A stretch of 64,000 nucleotides of DNA from Dryocosmus kuriphilus (Eukaryota > Arthropoda > Insecta > Hymenoptera > Cynipidae): NCBI GenBank assembly GCA_038277395.1, contig CM076197.1, positions 72,883,348 to 72,947,347 of the forward strand, read 5' to 3'. Each line of letters begins with the position of its first letter. Within the stretch, counting starts at the first letter, position 1. The translations under genes were made by a program, and so were the position numbers. The notes under the pieces were generated by a model, which had not been told where the DNA came from, ran no database searches, and worked only from the letters and a program-made list of their open reading frames with translations. Shown one piece after another: positions 12,842-24,952 of the stretch.

Positions 12842-13112
12842 TAGACTGTATACTTGTTTCTGAATTCTTTTTAAATTCTTCTTGAATTCGTCTTAAATTT
12901 TTTTGAATTCGCCTTGAATTCTTTTGAATATGAATCGATATAACAACTTACGAAGAAATAAACTGAGTGTTTAAAAATGTTGTTTTTTTTATATTTTTTC
13001 AAGTGTTTTTTTTAGCTCTATTGTAAAATATGTGTATGATACTCTCGATAAGTTTGTCCTAGTATTCTTAAAAAATTTGGTTACATAATGAAAATGGGTA
13101 AAATTTTTATTC

Positions 13113-13412
13113 TTAAGGGCATGTGACACACTGAAATACCTATACTATATTTTGAAAAAAAAAATTCCAACTAAATTAAAACCGGAAAAATAAAAAATGC
13201 TTCCAGTTTTAATTTCGTTGGAATTTTTTTTTTTTTTAAATTCCTACTCGAATAAAGTACATAAATGTAGTTTATTGTCTTCTCATGCCTTTCTCAAAGT
13301 TTCAGTTCGATATTTTATTTATAAACAAAGTTCTTAGGTCAAAAAAAAATTTTGATAAACCCAAAAGATGTGGTCGATAATATAGATATTTTAATGTGTC
13401 ATGTGTCCTTAA
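13113..13412. mobile_element. TTAA-flanked MITE, 300 bp
   Basis: The ends are TTAAGGGCATGTGACACA and, inverted, TTAAGGACACATGACACA. TTAA at both borders fits a piggyBac-type target duplication. Its interior (CAGTTTTAATTTCGT..., TTTATTGTCTTCTCATG) matches the larger element at 34451-35235. It is non-coding. Confidence 0.7.
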
Positions 13413-13486
13413 GTTTCAAAATTTTTTATTAATGACACATACATCTTATGAGTTTCATAATTGAGGCTTCCTTTATAGTAGCCGGA

Positions 13487-14110
13487 TTAAGGCCATGTGT
13501 CAGGTGGATCACGTGACCAAGCTAGTCCTGAATTTTTTAAAACCCAACTCATGTCCAGGCAAAACAAGGTATCGCTCTGAAATTTTGGGAAATGAAAGAG
13601 GAGAAATATAAACTATGCATGCATGTCAGCTTGTTTGGTTGAAAATTCGGGAAAAAATTTTTGTAAAGAAAATAGAACTGGAAGCATTATCGGTATTTCC
13701 TTTGGACCAACTCATATCGACATGAAATGAGAAATCGCGTTAAAATTTTGGAACAGTAAATACAAGGCACTAATAAAGATGTATCTGGTCCTAAATATAT
13801 ACAATTGTAGAAAAAAATTTTTGAAGTACGAAAAAATCAATGATAAGATACAAACAGCAATGCTGCTTCTCTACGGGCAAACTAGGGACCTGTACTATAG
13901 TGTAAAGTGCATCCACTGGTATTTATTATTTTTTAAATAAACTTTTATTGTTTCCCGAATTCACGCTTTTTCACATACTGTTATTTTAGATTTATTAATA
14001 TTTTCCCAAATTTTTCCGCATTACTTTAAGTTTTATTTTTAAATACGAGGCAAAACATATCGGTCGCAGGACTGGCTTGGTCACGTGGCCCACCTGTCAC
14101 ATGGCCTTAA
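13487..14110. mobile_element. TTAA-flanked TIR element, 624 bp
   Basis: The TIRs are about 45 bp. Left TTAAGGCCATGTGTCAGGTG continues through CACGTGACCAAGCTAGTCCT; the right end is its inverse with four or five differences. TTAA occurs at each border (13487-13490 and 14107-14110). There is no ORF. The end TTAAGGCCATGTGWCA is shared with 13113-13412 and 34451-35235. Confidence 0.75.
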
Positions 14111-15828
14111 GACACTTAAAAAAAAAAATGACACCAAAAATTATGATATCAAATAAATGACATATAAGCAAAATAAGTTAAAATTAATCAATTCTAAGCA
14201 ATATAATAATATCTAGTTCTGGTCTAGATGCATCTTAATTTTACGAATTTTCTTGAATTAACCTTCGTTGAGTACTTTTGAATTCTATTTTATTCTTTGA
14301 ATCCTTAGATTCTATTATATATAAAAATTTTTAGTAGGTACTTCCTTTTTTTTGTATTTATTGTTAATAGATTTATAAATTTATTAACTATGATAAAATT
14401 AAATTAAACAAGTACATTTGTAATTATTTTTGATTCTTTTGTATTTTTTAAAAATTACAGATGAAGAAGACACTTTTAATTGAAATTGGTAGGAGTTCTA
14501 AAGCGTTTTGAATTATTGAAATTGTATATCGACCATCTATATAGACCAAAGAATAATATTTTGTTTCATCTTTGGAAATATTTTTTCAGTAAAAAGTTAA
14601 CAATAAATGTGTTTGTTATAAGAATTTATCTTAAAAGATGCGAAGCTTCCTGGGATCATCCCGAAAGTTTCGTGTCACAAGTTTTGATCGGCTCATTTTA
14701 TTGCCAGTTCTAAAAAAAAAAAATTGCTTAGGTATTAATACAAATTTTTAATTCACGCAATTTTTATTCTATTGACTTCAAATGGAACCAAAAAAGTAAA
14801 TTACCAATTTATCGAATATAATTTTTAATAAAATATTATTTGATTGTCCACAGTTCTAATTTGAGAACCTGCGACAACGAAAAGGTAGTGGTCCGTTAGG
14901 AAGGCGAGTGCGAAGAATATTATGAACTCTTCTTGGCCGCTTTTCTCCCGCTCTTGCACCACCTTTTCCACTGGCGTACCTCATGTGGCGAGAAAACCAA
15001 ATGGGAATTAAATAAAAAGAAAAAAAAAGGAGAAGTAAAGAAGAGACGGAAAACGGTATATGAGTCCGTGTGTGTGTCGTTTTATCGCGCTGTTTATGTT
15101 GCCTAAACCCGGTGTTTGCTTCTACGCTGGTAAGAATGCTAATTGGAAAGCCCAGGGCTTCCAGCCTTACTTTTGAGTTCTTTGACTCTTTCGACAAAGA
15201 AATTTCTTCCTCTGTGCACACTGCACATCCTTTCATTCGTAAACTTTCTTCCTAGAATGCTGCAAACCGCAAACTTTTACTTCAAGGAACAAGCTTCTCA
15301 TCATAGAGTGCAAATTATGAAGATAAATGTTAATTTTCTGATTAATTAATTAAGTAATTAATAAATTTGTTCATTAAGTAGTTAACTTTGCAAAGCTCCT
15401 TTAAATTATTGCAGGAATCATCCGTTTCTTTTTTCCTAATCCCCTTTTTCCTCCTTAAATTTAAAAAATCTCCCTAAATCCATTAAATCGCGAATTTTTA
15501 CCAAATTTTTCTCTTTTTACCTGTTTCGCAATTTTTGCATTCAATTTGTAAAAAAAATGATAAACAGATTTTGAAAACTTGTAAAAAATACGCGCAACAA
15601 TGTGCGCGAGCGCAGTAAAACTTCATATTTCTTATTGCATATGATATTTCATATTGGATATTGTAACCTTAGAATCTGATCCAAAAACTGTCGTAAAATC
15701 TTATGTCGAAGCTACACAAAATTCAGATTCAATGCAAGAAACTTTAAAAGCTGTCGTTGTCGTTTAAAATTCCCCGTTCGTTTCTTTGTCTGAAATATAT
15801 AAAATGACATTCTTTTCTAATATTCTAT
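14111..15828. other. Unassigned; no defensible gene
   Basis: A 126-codon frame on the minus strand (14856-15236) lies in a less AT-rich block with low-complexity content and no recognised domain. It may be part of a host transcript or chance. The rest is AT-rich. Confidence 0.25.
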
Positions 15829-16160
15829 TTTATACTTCTATACTTGTATATTAGTTTATACTTCCTTCCCTTTCACGGGTTTTTGAGAGTCTTCCAGAAC
15901 GATTAAAAACTTTCACAACTTCCTAAGCCTCAAAAAATCTAGCAGTGACCCCCAAGCAATTTGCCCCTCGACATGAAGCATCTTCCCTGAAAGATCAGTG
16001 GCCTCTTTATGAGGGGACCACCTGCAGTTTAACGTGGGTTCCGTACCACGAGAGCCTCGGTAGAAGTACATAGAAAATTCCATTGGTACCGGCTCAGGAA
16101 TAGAACCCCGGACCTCTTGCTTGGAAGGCCGGCACACTACCACCTGAGCCACCGAGGCTC
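15829..16160 (-). mobile_element. SINE-1 copy 2 (reverse orientation)
   Basis: This is the reverse complement of the family seen at 3172 and 55277. The A box region GTGGCTCAGGTGGTAG lies at about 16140-16155 and the B box region is degenerate (GGTTCTATTCC). The tail ends in GTATAAACTAATATACAAG (complement of 15845-15870). A diverged direct repeat flanks it, TTCTAATATTCTAT (15815-15828) against TTCTAACATTCCAT (16161-16174). The 79-codon frame inside is an accident of the SINE body. Confidence 0.85.
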
Positions 16161-16776
16161 TTCTAACATTCCATGGTGAAAATCCGTAAAAAGTTGAAAA
16201 TTTTTCCTTTCAGTTCATAGAAAAATTCAAAGGGAAGCTGGAACTTTACCCAAGAGTTTGGGGATTTCCTCTAACATCTCGAAGGGAACAGTCTACTTCA
16301 TATGGAAGCGTCTACTTCTCGAACCGAAGCTCAAGAGAAGATCATATTCTATCTTATATCATTTTCAAAATTTTCCAAAAAAATGAAAAAATCATCTAAA
16401 ATAGCATTTCTTAATCGCTTATATACAAATTGTGTTTAAAAAAAATTTGTTTAGTTTTGAAATAATGTGAAATATATTCCATGCGATTCTTAAAGTTCCT
16501 GAGTTGCAGAATTGTAAAAATTCTTTTTTTTTTTTTTTTATTGATATTAGATTTAAAGGTGATGGAAAATTAAATTTTCTTCTTGTATTTCTTTCTAGGA
16601 CGACTCAAGGGAGTTTAAAATAGAAAAAAGAATAATCTTAAGTTCTAGTTATTTTGCAATTAATTTGTATTATCATGAGCTCATATTTTTGCTTGAACAA
16701 AAAGTAAAACTAAATAATCTTTTGCACAGGAAAGTAAGTATTTATTTTCATCTTTAAAAAAATCACAGTTCTATTT

Positions 16777-18010
16777 GTAAAAAATCTGCCCGCTTCGCGG
16801 GCACATTCTTAACGCACGCCGCGCTTCGCGCAAAGTATGAGCGCGCCTAGGGCGCGCGTCGATTGGTACTCGCGCTTCGCGCTCGATAGATTATTCACCT
16901 CGCGCTACGCGCTCGGTGTTTATGGATCGTATATACCTTTAAATTAAAAGTTACAAAAGAAATTATTTTACTTAAGGCTCTATGGCCCTTAAGGAATACA
17001 TTCTCATCATGACACTCGCGCTTCGCGCTCGATAATTACATTTTTTAAAACACATTGTAGATTGGTAAAGCTCTTTGTGATTTTCCAAATTTTCGCAATA
17101 CAGGATTTCGATTCTTAAAAGAAAAACGATGAGTCTTATAAATAAATTTTGTAGCTCTTTCCAAGGTGAACAATTCTCCTTGTTAATATTTTCTCATATC
17201 TTGCATAGTTTTGCTGAAAAGTGGTTTTCTTTATATTTCATAACATATTTCACGAATAACTCAAAAACTACGCGTCTGCAAAAAAAAAAGGATAGACAGA
17301 AAATTTGTAGATCTTTTTGAGGCGAACAGCTTTGTTCATTATTATTTTTCCGTATCTTGCATAGTTTGGCGGGAAATTTGAAAATCTTGATTTTTAATAA
17401 CGTTTTATCGATTAAAACAAAAACCGTGCATTTATCAAAAAATGGTTAAAAACAAAATTTGTAGATCTTTTTAAATTGAACAACTTTGTTCTTCACCATT
17501 TTTTTTATCTTGAATATTTTGGCGGAAAACCAGAGTTTTTTAATTTTAATAGCGTTTTCTTGATTAAAATAAAAACCGTTCATTTTATGAAAAGACGGTT
17601 AAGGAAAAATTTGTAGATTTTTTTAGGATGAATAATTTTACTTTCTTACATTTTTTTTCATCTCTCATAGTTTAGCCGGAAAATGGATTTTTTGATTTTG
17701 TGAAAACCGTTTTTGATGGATAAAACCATAGCCGTTGGTCAAAAACCGCTGGTTAACGAACTCGTTCTTTCTTTTTACCCCTTAAAGAAGTGTACCAAAG
17801 CGTACTCCAATACGATTAGTCCTTCGAAAGTTATCGTGGGAACAGGCTCCGACGACGACGACGACAACGACGACGACGACAACGGACAGACACCGTCGTA
17901 AAAAACCATTTTTTCGGATTCAGGAGGTCTCAAAACGTGGAGATTTCATGAAATCCGCGAAAGTCAAATTTTACATAAATCTAATACCTTCTCTGATGAG
18001 AATGTAAAAA
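16777..18010 (-). mobile_element. GC-hairpin repeat, copy A
   Basis: This copy is in reverse orientation relative to copies B and C. It opens with a cluster of perfect or near-perfect short palindromes (GCCCGCTTCGCGGGC, CGCGCTTCGCG, CTCGCGCTTCGCGCTCG) within 16786-17035. About 800 bp of AT-rich repeat follows, in which the phrase TTTGTAGATCTTTTT...GAACAACTTTGTT recurs four times. It then has a conserved block with a GAC/GACAAC microsatellite (17850-17892) and ends GATGAGAATGTAAAAA. The conserved block (17740-17850) gives a 62-codon frame (17713-17901) that is also open in part in the other copies, but its tail is microsatellite and no domain is recognised. Confidence 0.8.
17850..17892. repeat. 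GAC/GACAAC microsatellite inside copy A
   Basis: GACGACGACGACGACAACGA and its continuation. Equivalent arrays occur in copy B (31668-31735) and copy C (58995-59062) as GTTGTC units, so the microsatellite is part of the element and varies in length between copies. Confidence 0.9.
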
Positions 18011-21000
18011 TATAACTTTAATTCGATTATAATAATATTTCAATATGATACCTTAAAGTTATTACTTACATTAATACTGTTATAATGGCAAAGAGCAACT
18101 GAAAGAACTAGAACTGCAACATTCTTTTTTCTATCTTAAAGTAACCGAGGGATATCCTGCTAGGAAGAAATACAAAAAGAAAATTCTACTTTCCAGAAGC
18201 TCTCGATCTAAAATCAATGGAGAAAAATTGGATTTTTAAAATTAAAAGACAAAAAATAAAATTTTGTCCATTCTAAAGCACGTAGCCTTAAGAATCATAT
18301 GGAATATATTTTACACGTTGTTTCTAAACTAAAAAAATGTTTAAAAAAATAATTTATAGACTATCGTTCAAAAAATGCTATTTTATGTCCATTTTAGTAG
18401 ACTTTTTCTTCTTTTTTTTTGAACATTTTTAAAAGGATACTAGATAGCATATTAGAAAAGAGTGTCATTTTGTAGATTTCAAACAGAAGAACAATTATAA
18501 GCTGTAAAATTTAAATTTTAAAAAATTTTAAAAATTAAAAAAAAAAATTTTTTTTTAAATTTTTTCGTGTTTCGCATAGTTTTCAAGAAAAATGCAGAAA
18601 GTGAAATAAGATAAATGAATTGCGAAAAAATAGAAAAAAGAACTTTAAACTGATTAGGTAAGTCCGTTGTATCTAGAGAAAAGAAGAAAATTTCTGTTAG
18701 TTATGAGAGGTCGTTTACTGCAATTTCGAATGCAATTTTAAGAAATATCCATATGCGGATATAAAATAACAATTGTTATAAAATTATTGTATGTAATAAT
18801 GAATTTTTACTCTTCTGACACGCTAAAGAATCCTCTCTTTAAAAAATTAAAACCCTTTTTTCCCCTAAGATTTGACTACTAAACCACTATGATCCCTGTT
18901 CTTGAGATAAGTCTGCTCTTCCGACCGGTTTTGGATCAACTTCCATGAAAAAGTATTGTCCTTCAAAGGCAAGGGTGAAACTTTGGGCATCCCTGAAAGT
19001 TGGGAATTCTGGGGGACGGGGTGGGCACATACAAACTAGAATGGGGAGTTGGGGTGTATATAGGTGGTGCAGGAAGTTAAGGTCGAACATCTAGGGGCGT
19101 GGCAGAGTCTTAAGTTGCACTATCCTGCTTTGGCCAATAGCGCGGTATGATCGCTGATGCACGTCTGTACAAGTATGGCCAGCATTATTCATGAACAGAA
19201 TATGTAATTTTTCCCCAATATGTTCTTCCTCAGTCTCCTCTTTTCTTATCAACTTTGACAATGAGATAAACTTATTCTCTTTTCATATTTCAAACAATTG
19301 TGCACATTGTTCGAAGCTTGTCTCAGGGTCATTTTGGTCATTTCGTAAGGGTCGTTGGAGAAAATGTTAGAAGTAGCGTCCACTTTTGGCAGGGGTTCTG
19401 CTTTCCGGTTCCTCTGGTGCTATTATCCGGTCTCCTCTCTTCTCTGGTAGCGTTGTGCCTGAAACAATAAAACACCTTTATGAATGAAGCCCTTCCAATC
19501 CCCCGCTTCCACCGACGAACCTCCACCCTCTTTTAACGTGCTTTATCATCCACCTTCCATTCATTCGCGGTCGCTGGTAATAAACCTGAAACCGCGGTAT
19601 GACATACGAGGGACTACCATCGTCCTCCCAACCCTTTCTCACCATACAGGTGAAATTCTTGACACGTTTCCGGGTTACATTCACTTTTCCTTCTACTATT
19701 TCCATCACGAAAACTTGCAAATCTTTGAGGAATATCTTTCTGAGCAGTGGGGAAAAGTAGCTTTTCTGCACTGTTGCACATGCGCTCTTTGATCCAACAT
19801 TACTATTACGAGTCTCTGACCCGCGCTACAAACTTTACACTCATCCATATTCCAATTATCTTTCCCTAAAATGCACCCGTGACTGTTTGATCGTCCTTAT
19901 TGATTCTTGTGAGTTATATAATATGAGCGAAACTACGTTTGCTTGAAGAAGGAGAACCAATTCCCAACTTATTTGATTGTATACCTAAATGCAAAACTGT
20001 TATATGCAGTGTTTATTTTGCTAGAGTATGGCGGGTAATTCAAACATCGCAAAGTAAATTGCAAGTCTAAGTTCAGAGAGGGAATCGAGAGATGCAGCAG
20101 CAGGGAGCATCCATTTTCCGGGGGCGGTTGGGATGAGTTGGCAGCACTATGGAATACTATCGGTTCCTTAGGGATGTTTCTACCCCTATTTCTAGAAACT
20201 ACCCCCTTACCGTGTACATCACTACCGAATACGGTGGTATAGTTATAGACTTGTACGTGCCAGCCTGGAGGGTATTGATCGTCGTTGGAGCTGTACTACC
20301 TACTTCTCCTTCACCTGCAGTACGTAACGCATCCTTACACATCCTTACACACTCTCTGACGCGAACCGCCGTCTAATCTCCATCTCCGTGCGCTGAAGCT
20401 CACTAGCTATGACTACATAGCGAGTGTAATGTTACATGCAAGGGATCGCTCGGCTCTCTTGCTTCTCATCATAGTCCTATTTTTACTAACGTGCTTTCTA
20501 TCTTGTTAACAGAGAATTAGTACGCTTCAGATAGAAGAAGCTCATGGTGAAGAAAATATAAGACCAGGGTGGATAGGTGTGAGACGACCTATTTCTCATC
20601 TGTTGCGTCACCTTTTTACCTTTAATAGAAAAGATTACTGACTGGTAGAGATATTATTTTATTGTTGCTGTTTTATTTCGGAAGATTTATTTCGTTTTCA
20701 TTTTTTTTTCTCAGGATTTAGAAATATATTTGTATTGTCAGGGGAAATAATTTTTAAAATGATGCCTAAAAGACACCCAAGTGTCATGGCAATGAACAAG
20801 TGGATCTATCAGCATGAAATCAAGAAAATGTTGGTACGAATACGGATGATACAATATTTAAAATCACATATTATTTTTAGTTAAAAGATCATAATTTTTT
20901 TTTTCAAATTATAAACGACTTCTCGAAGCGGGTGATATCATAGGGTGGGTTTGAATTTGTTATTTCTCCCCTTTTCGAATTTGAATTCAACCAAATCTTT

Positions 21001-21130
21001 TTCTTCATACCCTTCATATAATATGTTTTTCGTTAGCTATTCTCAAAAATTGTAATTTATTTTTTATTAGCACTTGAAATATATTAAAATGTTGCGTTTA
21101 AGCCCAAGAAAGAAGAATTCGAGTAAGTAG
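18011..21130. other. Unassigned 3.1 kb; mixed composition from about 18.9 kb
   Basis: Bases 18.9-20.5 kb are closer to 45-50% GC and look non-repetitive. A 102-codon plus-strand frame (19484-19792) and its minus-strand partner (19478-19771) show no domain. This is one of the better candidates in the window for host transcribed sequence, such as an untranslated or unrecognised exon. I cannot support a gene model. Confidence 0.25.
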
Positions 21131-21464
21131 GGGGCCGTGCACATAATACGTCACACGCTGGGGGGGGGGGGGGGGGGTCCGGAAAATTGTGACGTTGTGT
21201 GACATGGGGGGGGGGGGGGTCTACCCTAAGCGTGACGTCACACATTTTTTTGCTGAAAAATTGATTTTCTTTATATTTGATCAATTTTTTTTAATTTCGC
21301 GGGTCCACAATGACTTTTTATGTTGAGCGCACTGCTCTCCGCATGATTGCCAACGTTGGCGAATGTTGGCAAACCTTTTCTGTCGCTTGTTCACAGGTAT
21401 GAACAGCTGTATTTTTGTTGTTTCGTAAATTTCGATATTTTCAAGTTTAATTAGTGTGAGAAGT

Positions 21465-21686
21465 ATGAACGATCCCAGTAGTTCGTATTCTCGTTTTTAC
21501 GAGGCTTACAAAAAAGAACATGCAGAGAAAAAGTCGAAACAAGTAATACAGGAAGAACTCAACGCTTTGTGGGCTAACCTCAAAAAAAGTGATGATTTCA
21601 AAAATTCCGTCGAAGAGCAAATAAAAAAATGGAATATCACAGTGACAGCTAGAAAAGCGAAGTTTTTTAATTACTTCACGTCTTGA
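21465..21686 (+). CDS. Small hypothetical protein in TIR element (73 aa)
   Basis: The first ATG of the open frame is at 21465. The product is rich in Lys/Glu (segments KKEHAEKKSKQVIQEELN and DDFKNSVEEQIKKW) and looks helical. No family is recognised. It ends with TGA at 21684-21686 and is overlapped by the next open frame in another phase, so the two may once have been a single protein now separated by a frameshift or an intron. Codon composition is less AT-biased than the surrounding element, which favours real coding origin. Confidence 0.4.
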   Translation: MNDPSSSYSRFYEAYKKEHAEKKSKQVIQEELNALWANLKKSDDFKNSVEEQIKKWNITVTARKAKFFNYFTS

Positions 21687-22048
21687 GCAAAGTTGGAATT
21701 CCATTATTTAGAATATTAAAAATCCACAGGGTTTGCAAGATTTGTGGAATTTATCGTGCGTCGCAGAAATCAGTGACTCAGCACGTGAAGTTGATGCACA
21801 AGAAGGAAAAACAATGTCCACAAGATAGGAAAATTCGTCTTCAAAGAGTGGCAGCTCGACGTGCTAGAGAACTTCTGTGCGTTTTCGATGAAAATATTTC
21901 TGGTGAAGAAGATGCTCTTTGGATTGATGAGGAAGAAGTCGACAGTGATTTTGTTCCTGCATTTTCAGAGGACAAGAGTGTGCAGGGAATACCCGTTATT
22001 GAAAACATTCAAACGTGGTACTCTTCTCAGTGGGAAAGTCATACATGA
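21687..22048 (+). pseudogene. C2H2 zinc-finger fragment in TIR element
   Basis: The open frame starts without an ATG, around 21683. A single classical C2H2 finger is visible: Cys codons at 21734 and 21743 (C-x2-C), then His codons at 21782 and 21797 (H-x4-H), with 12 residues between the pairs. A basic stretch follows (RKIRLQRVAARRARELL), then an acidic tail (EDALWIDEEEVDSDF). The combination suggests a DNA-binding accessory protein of the element or a captured host fragment. Because the frame lacks its own ATG and overlaps the preceding one, I treat it as the second half of a frameshifted or spliced gene. No transposase motif is present. Confidence 0.45.
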
Positions 22049-22360
22049 GAATGTTGAAAATGAGTTTTTGTTCCAATTTAAGTAGAATTAATTATATTGT
22101 ACGATTTGAAAGATCTCATTAATAATAATCTATGCTACTTTTAGATGGATAAGTTCTTGAAATGTTATTTACAAATTAATAAACAGCAGCTTTTGAAAAA
22201 CTAGATGATTTTCGTGATTACTGAAAATTTGATAGAAAAACATGTGTGACGTGACGTGAAGAGGGGAGGAGGGGTCTAAGATTTGTGACGATGTGTGACA
22301 TGGGGGGAGGGGGGGTTAAAAATGGCTAAAAATCGCGTGACGTATTATGTGCACGGCCCC

Positions 22361-24412
22361 TAGGGGAATTGCGGACACCCCCTGATGACCGACATTTTCC
22401 GTAAATAAACGCACTTATTTAGATGTTGATGCTTTTAAATTGGTTGCAGTAATGTTGGTTATGACCTGATTTTTCATTTAAGCTTGCATTTGTTTTAAAT
22501 CACATAATTTCTTAATACATGGATGAAATTATTCTTGGGTGTCGTTCTTTGGTTAGAGTGTCGGTGATACATTTGTTTACCCTCTGAAAATATTACAAAA
22601 ATAATTATTATGATTTTAGTGTTTTGCATATTTATCGTTATTTATAACTGTCGAAAGAATAAATATTTTTAATATTCTTGGGCTTATTTCAGAGCTTAAT
22701 TCCCATAGGAAACTAATTAGTGAATTAAAAATGTTTGTACATTTTTCCGTAGATTTTTTAAAAGTCTTAACTTGGATCACAAAAGTCCAAAAAATTAAAA
22801 AATTGCGATATTGAGAAAATAAGTTTGTTTGAATTTACTGATCACGCAGATTCTGTACATTTTTTAATAATATAAAGTATGTAAATTTATTTTTAATAAT
22901 TTTAAAAAAAATGATTATTTTGGATTTTTTAAAAAATGTTTCCTTTTATATAAATAATATTGATACAGTAATTACACTGTCAAAACATAATTTTTTGTTA
23001 AGTCTATTCCACTTTATAAAAACTAATAATTCTAGGCAATGTTAGAAACTTTATGGTTAATATCTTCTAGGAAAAACGTCTCCACTGTTCAATAAAAATA
23101 ATTAATTATTAAACATCGTTTCCTTGTTTAGAATAAGAATTCAGTATTAAAGACCAAATCACTTCTTCCTCTAGAGAACCGAGAAATACAATTTTCGATG
23201 GAATGAAGACTTAACTTAAGTTGAGCATCGATAGAATGCGCGTGAATCGGATTAATGGAACAATCGAGCGCGATAATTGCAATTTCAATTGTAGGGAATA
23301 AATGGAGAGAGTAGATGCTGGAAAAGGGTGAGAAATGAGAATGCTTTTGGCGTTCAAAGGTTCTTATCTTTATTACAGAATTCCACGTATCTTTGGGAGC
23401 AAAAGGACTAGGATGGAAATGAGGACATTCCGTTCTCTGACCGGATTGGTCTCTAACCATTTAGGATCCCGGGGCCTTTCCGCCCTTGTGTTATCCTAGC
23501 AAGTGTCTGAATTGCGGAATTTGAGTCTATCCTGTCTTTTTTTTAAAAATACATATAAAGTCTTTTAGAATATTCTATCCTTTTCACTTTTGCAGTTATT
23601 AAATAGTTTTTTCTACTCTGAAGAGTGATATATGACATATAAGAATTAATTATGTTTTACATGAAATCGTACTATAAAAAATAATTATCCAGCGTGCAGG
23701 ATCCTTTGTATTCAAATCCACTTGTGGGAAAAACAATAACTATTTTTCTCGCTTGGTAGATGAGAAATGGATGCGAATAGGGGAGGATGGTACATACTGG
23801 ATAATGCTTATTTTTTCGTAGTAGTAATGAGATTAATGTATTATAATAATTTTTTATAAGAACCAATTTGATTATACTTCTAGCAATAACAGAAAAAAAA
23901 TTAGATTGCTTCAATATTATTAATATTGTGAGAAAATAGGCATTATCTATTTAGCAATTTATTTGCATATTCTGGACATAAGCAAAGAAGGGAAAAAATT
24001 GAACAAGAGAAATAGAAGAAGAGTTTCCTTATATTCAAAGCAAGGAACACCTCCTTACATACCAGAGTGGAGGGGACAAATCTTTCGGGTAGGGCGAACA
24101 GGGAATATTTGCCTATGTTTGGCAGAGAGGGTAAGACATAAGTAAGGGGTGGTCTAACGTAAGCTGGGGAAATCGAGGGATGAAAGGAAAGGCGGGGTAA
24201 CAAGATGGCCGCGGAACGCAGTTCTAAAATAGGGGAAGTAAGACATTCGGCACAGGAATGAGAATACCGAAACTTTTCCCATTTTCTATATACATAAAGA
24301 TTTCCAGATTCTGATAAAACATTTGAATTTTAAATTGTATTCTTTAAGATTTCCCAATTAAATCTCAAATTTTAATACCTTTTTTTTTTGGAAAATTAGT
24401 TTAGAGAGCATT
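22361..24412. other. AT-rich stretch, no gene seen
   Basis: There are scattered short frames only. The 110-codon minus-strand frame at 23128-23460 has no recognised domain. Nothing repetitive within the window was noticed. Confidence 0.25.
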
Positions 24413-24952
24413 AAGGTGGCTCAAATGAAAAAAGTCGTTTTGATTTGGTGCTACATTTCCCAAAAAGCTTCCATTTGGTCAAACAAAATAATTTTTTAAA
24501 TAGCGTTCCCACGGGCTCTACATCACCTCGGAACGAAAATATTCATATTAGGCAAAAAATTAATTTTTATTAGTTTTTAAATCGTAAACAGTCATTTAAA
24601 AAAAAAATCTCGAGCAAATTTCAGTTTTTATTGCAGATATTTCATGAAAGTTAAGTAGAGTAATAACTCAAAATATTTTACGTGAAGCACACTTGTCCTA
24701 AAATGCTCTTGTGGATTTGAAACTACTCCCTCGTCCCGAAGTGTATTTTTTAATTTCTAGGAACAGTTTTTCAACATTTCTAAAATTTTTTATTTTTTTA
24801 GGCCCGCTTACAATTTGTAAGTAAAACAATAATAGTTCAATCGTATTGTACAAAATTTAAGAAAAGTTTACTCTTACTTTTTTAACAAAAAGAAGGTTCT
24901 TGGGGGATGTTACCTCAAGTAAAAAATATACTTTTTTTATTTGAGCCATAAT
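24413..24952. mobile_element. ~540 bp TIR element with GTGGCTCAAAT terminus
   Basis: The left end TTAAGGTGGCTCAAATGAAA is inverted at the right as TTATGGCTCAAATAAAAAAA (reverse complement). The motif GGTGGCTCAAA is also the terminus of the 10573-12841 foldback, suggesting the same transposase mobilised both. It is non-coding. Confidence 0.55.

Larger units (their letters stand above)
21131..22360. mobile_element. 1.23 kb PIF/Harbinger-like TIR element, GGGGCCGTGCACATAATACG ends
   Basis: The left terminus GGGGCCGTGCACATAATACG is exactly inverted at the right (22341-22360). TAG flanks both sides. Two subterminal G tracts (18 G at 21160-21177; another at 21205-21218) and G-rich tracts near the right end sit beside repeats of TGTGACGT and TGTGACATGGGG. 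It encloses two overlapping small frames, one with a C2H2 zinc finger. No transposase catalytic domain is visible, so it is likely non-autonomous or carries captured coding sequence. Confidence 0.8.

Noticed and set aside
16786..17035. Bacterial contamination or a symbiont insert, because of REP-like GC hairpins
   Set aside because: The hairpins occur in three copies, each joined to the same AT-rich repeat body with eukaryotic microsatellites, and one is interrupted by a MITE. No bacterial coding sequence adjoins them.
17713..17901. A conserved 62-codon protein inside the hairpin repeat
   Set aside because: Part of the frame recurs in copies B (31645-31869, minus) and C (58719-59072, minus), but its tail is the GAC/GACAAC microsatellite and start and end are not conserved. 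It is probably a consequence of conserved repeat sequence.
16777..18010. A CRISPR array (regularly repeated palindromes)
   Set aside because: Spacing is irregular, the palindromes vary, no spacers of constant length exist, and the context is eukaryotic.
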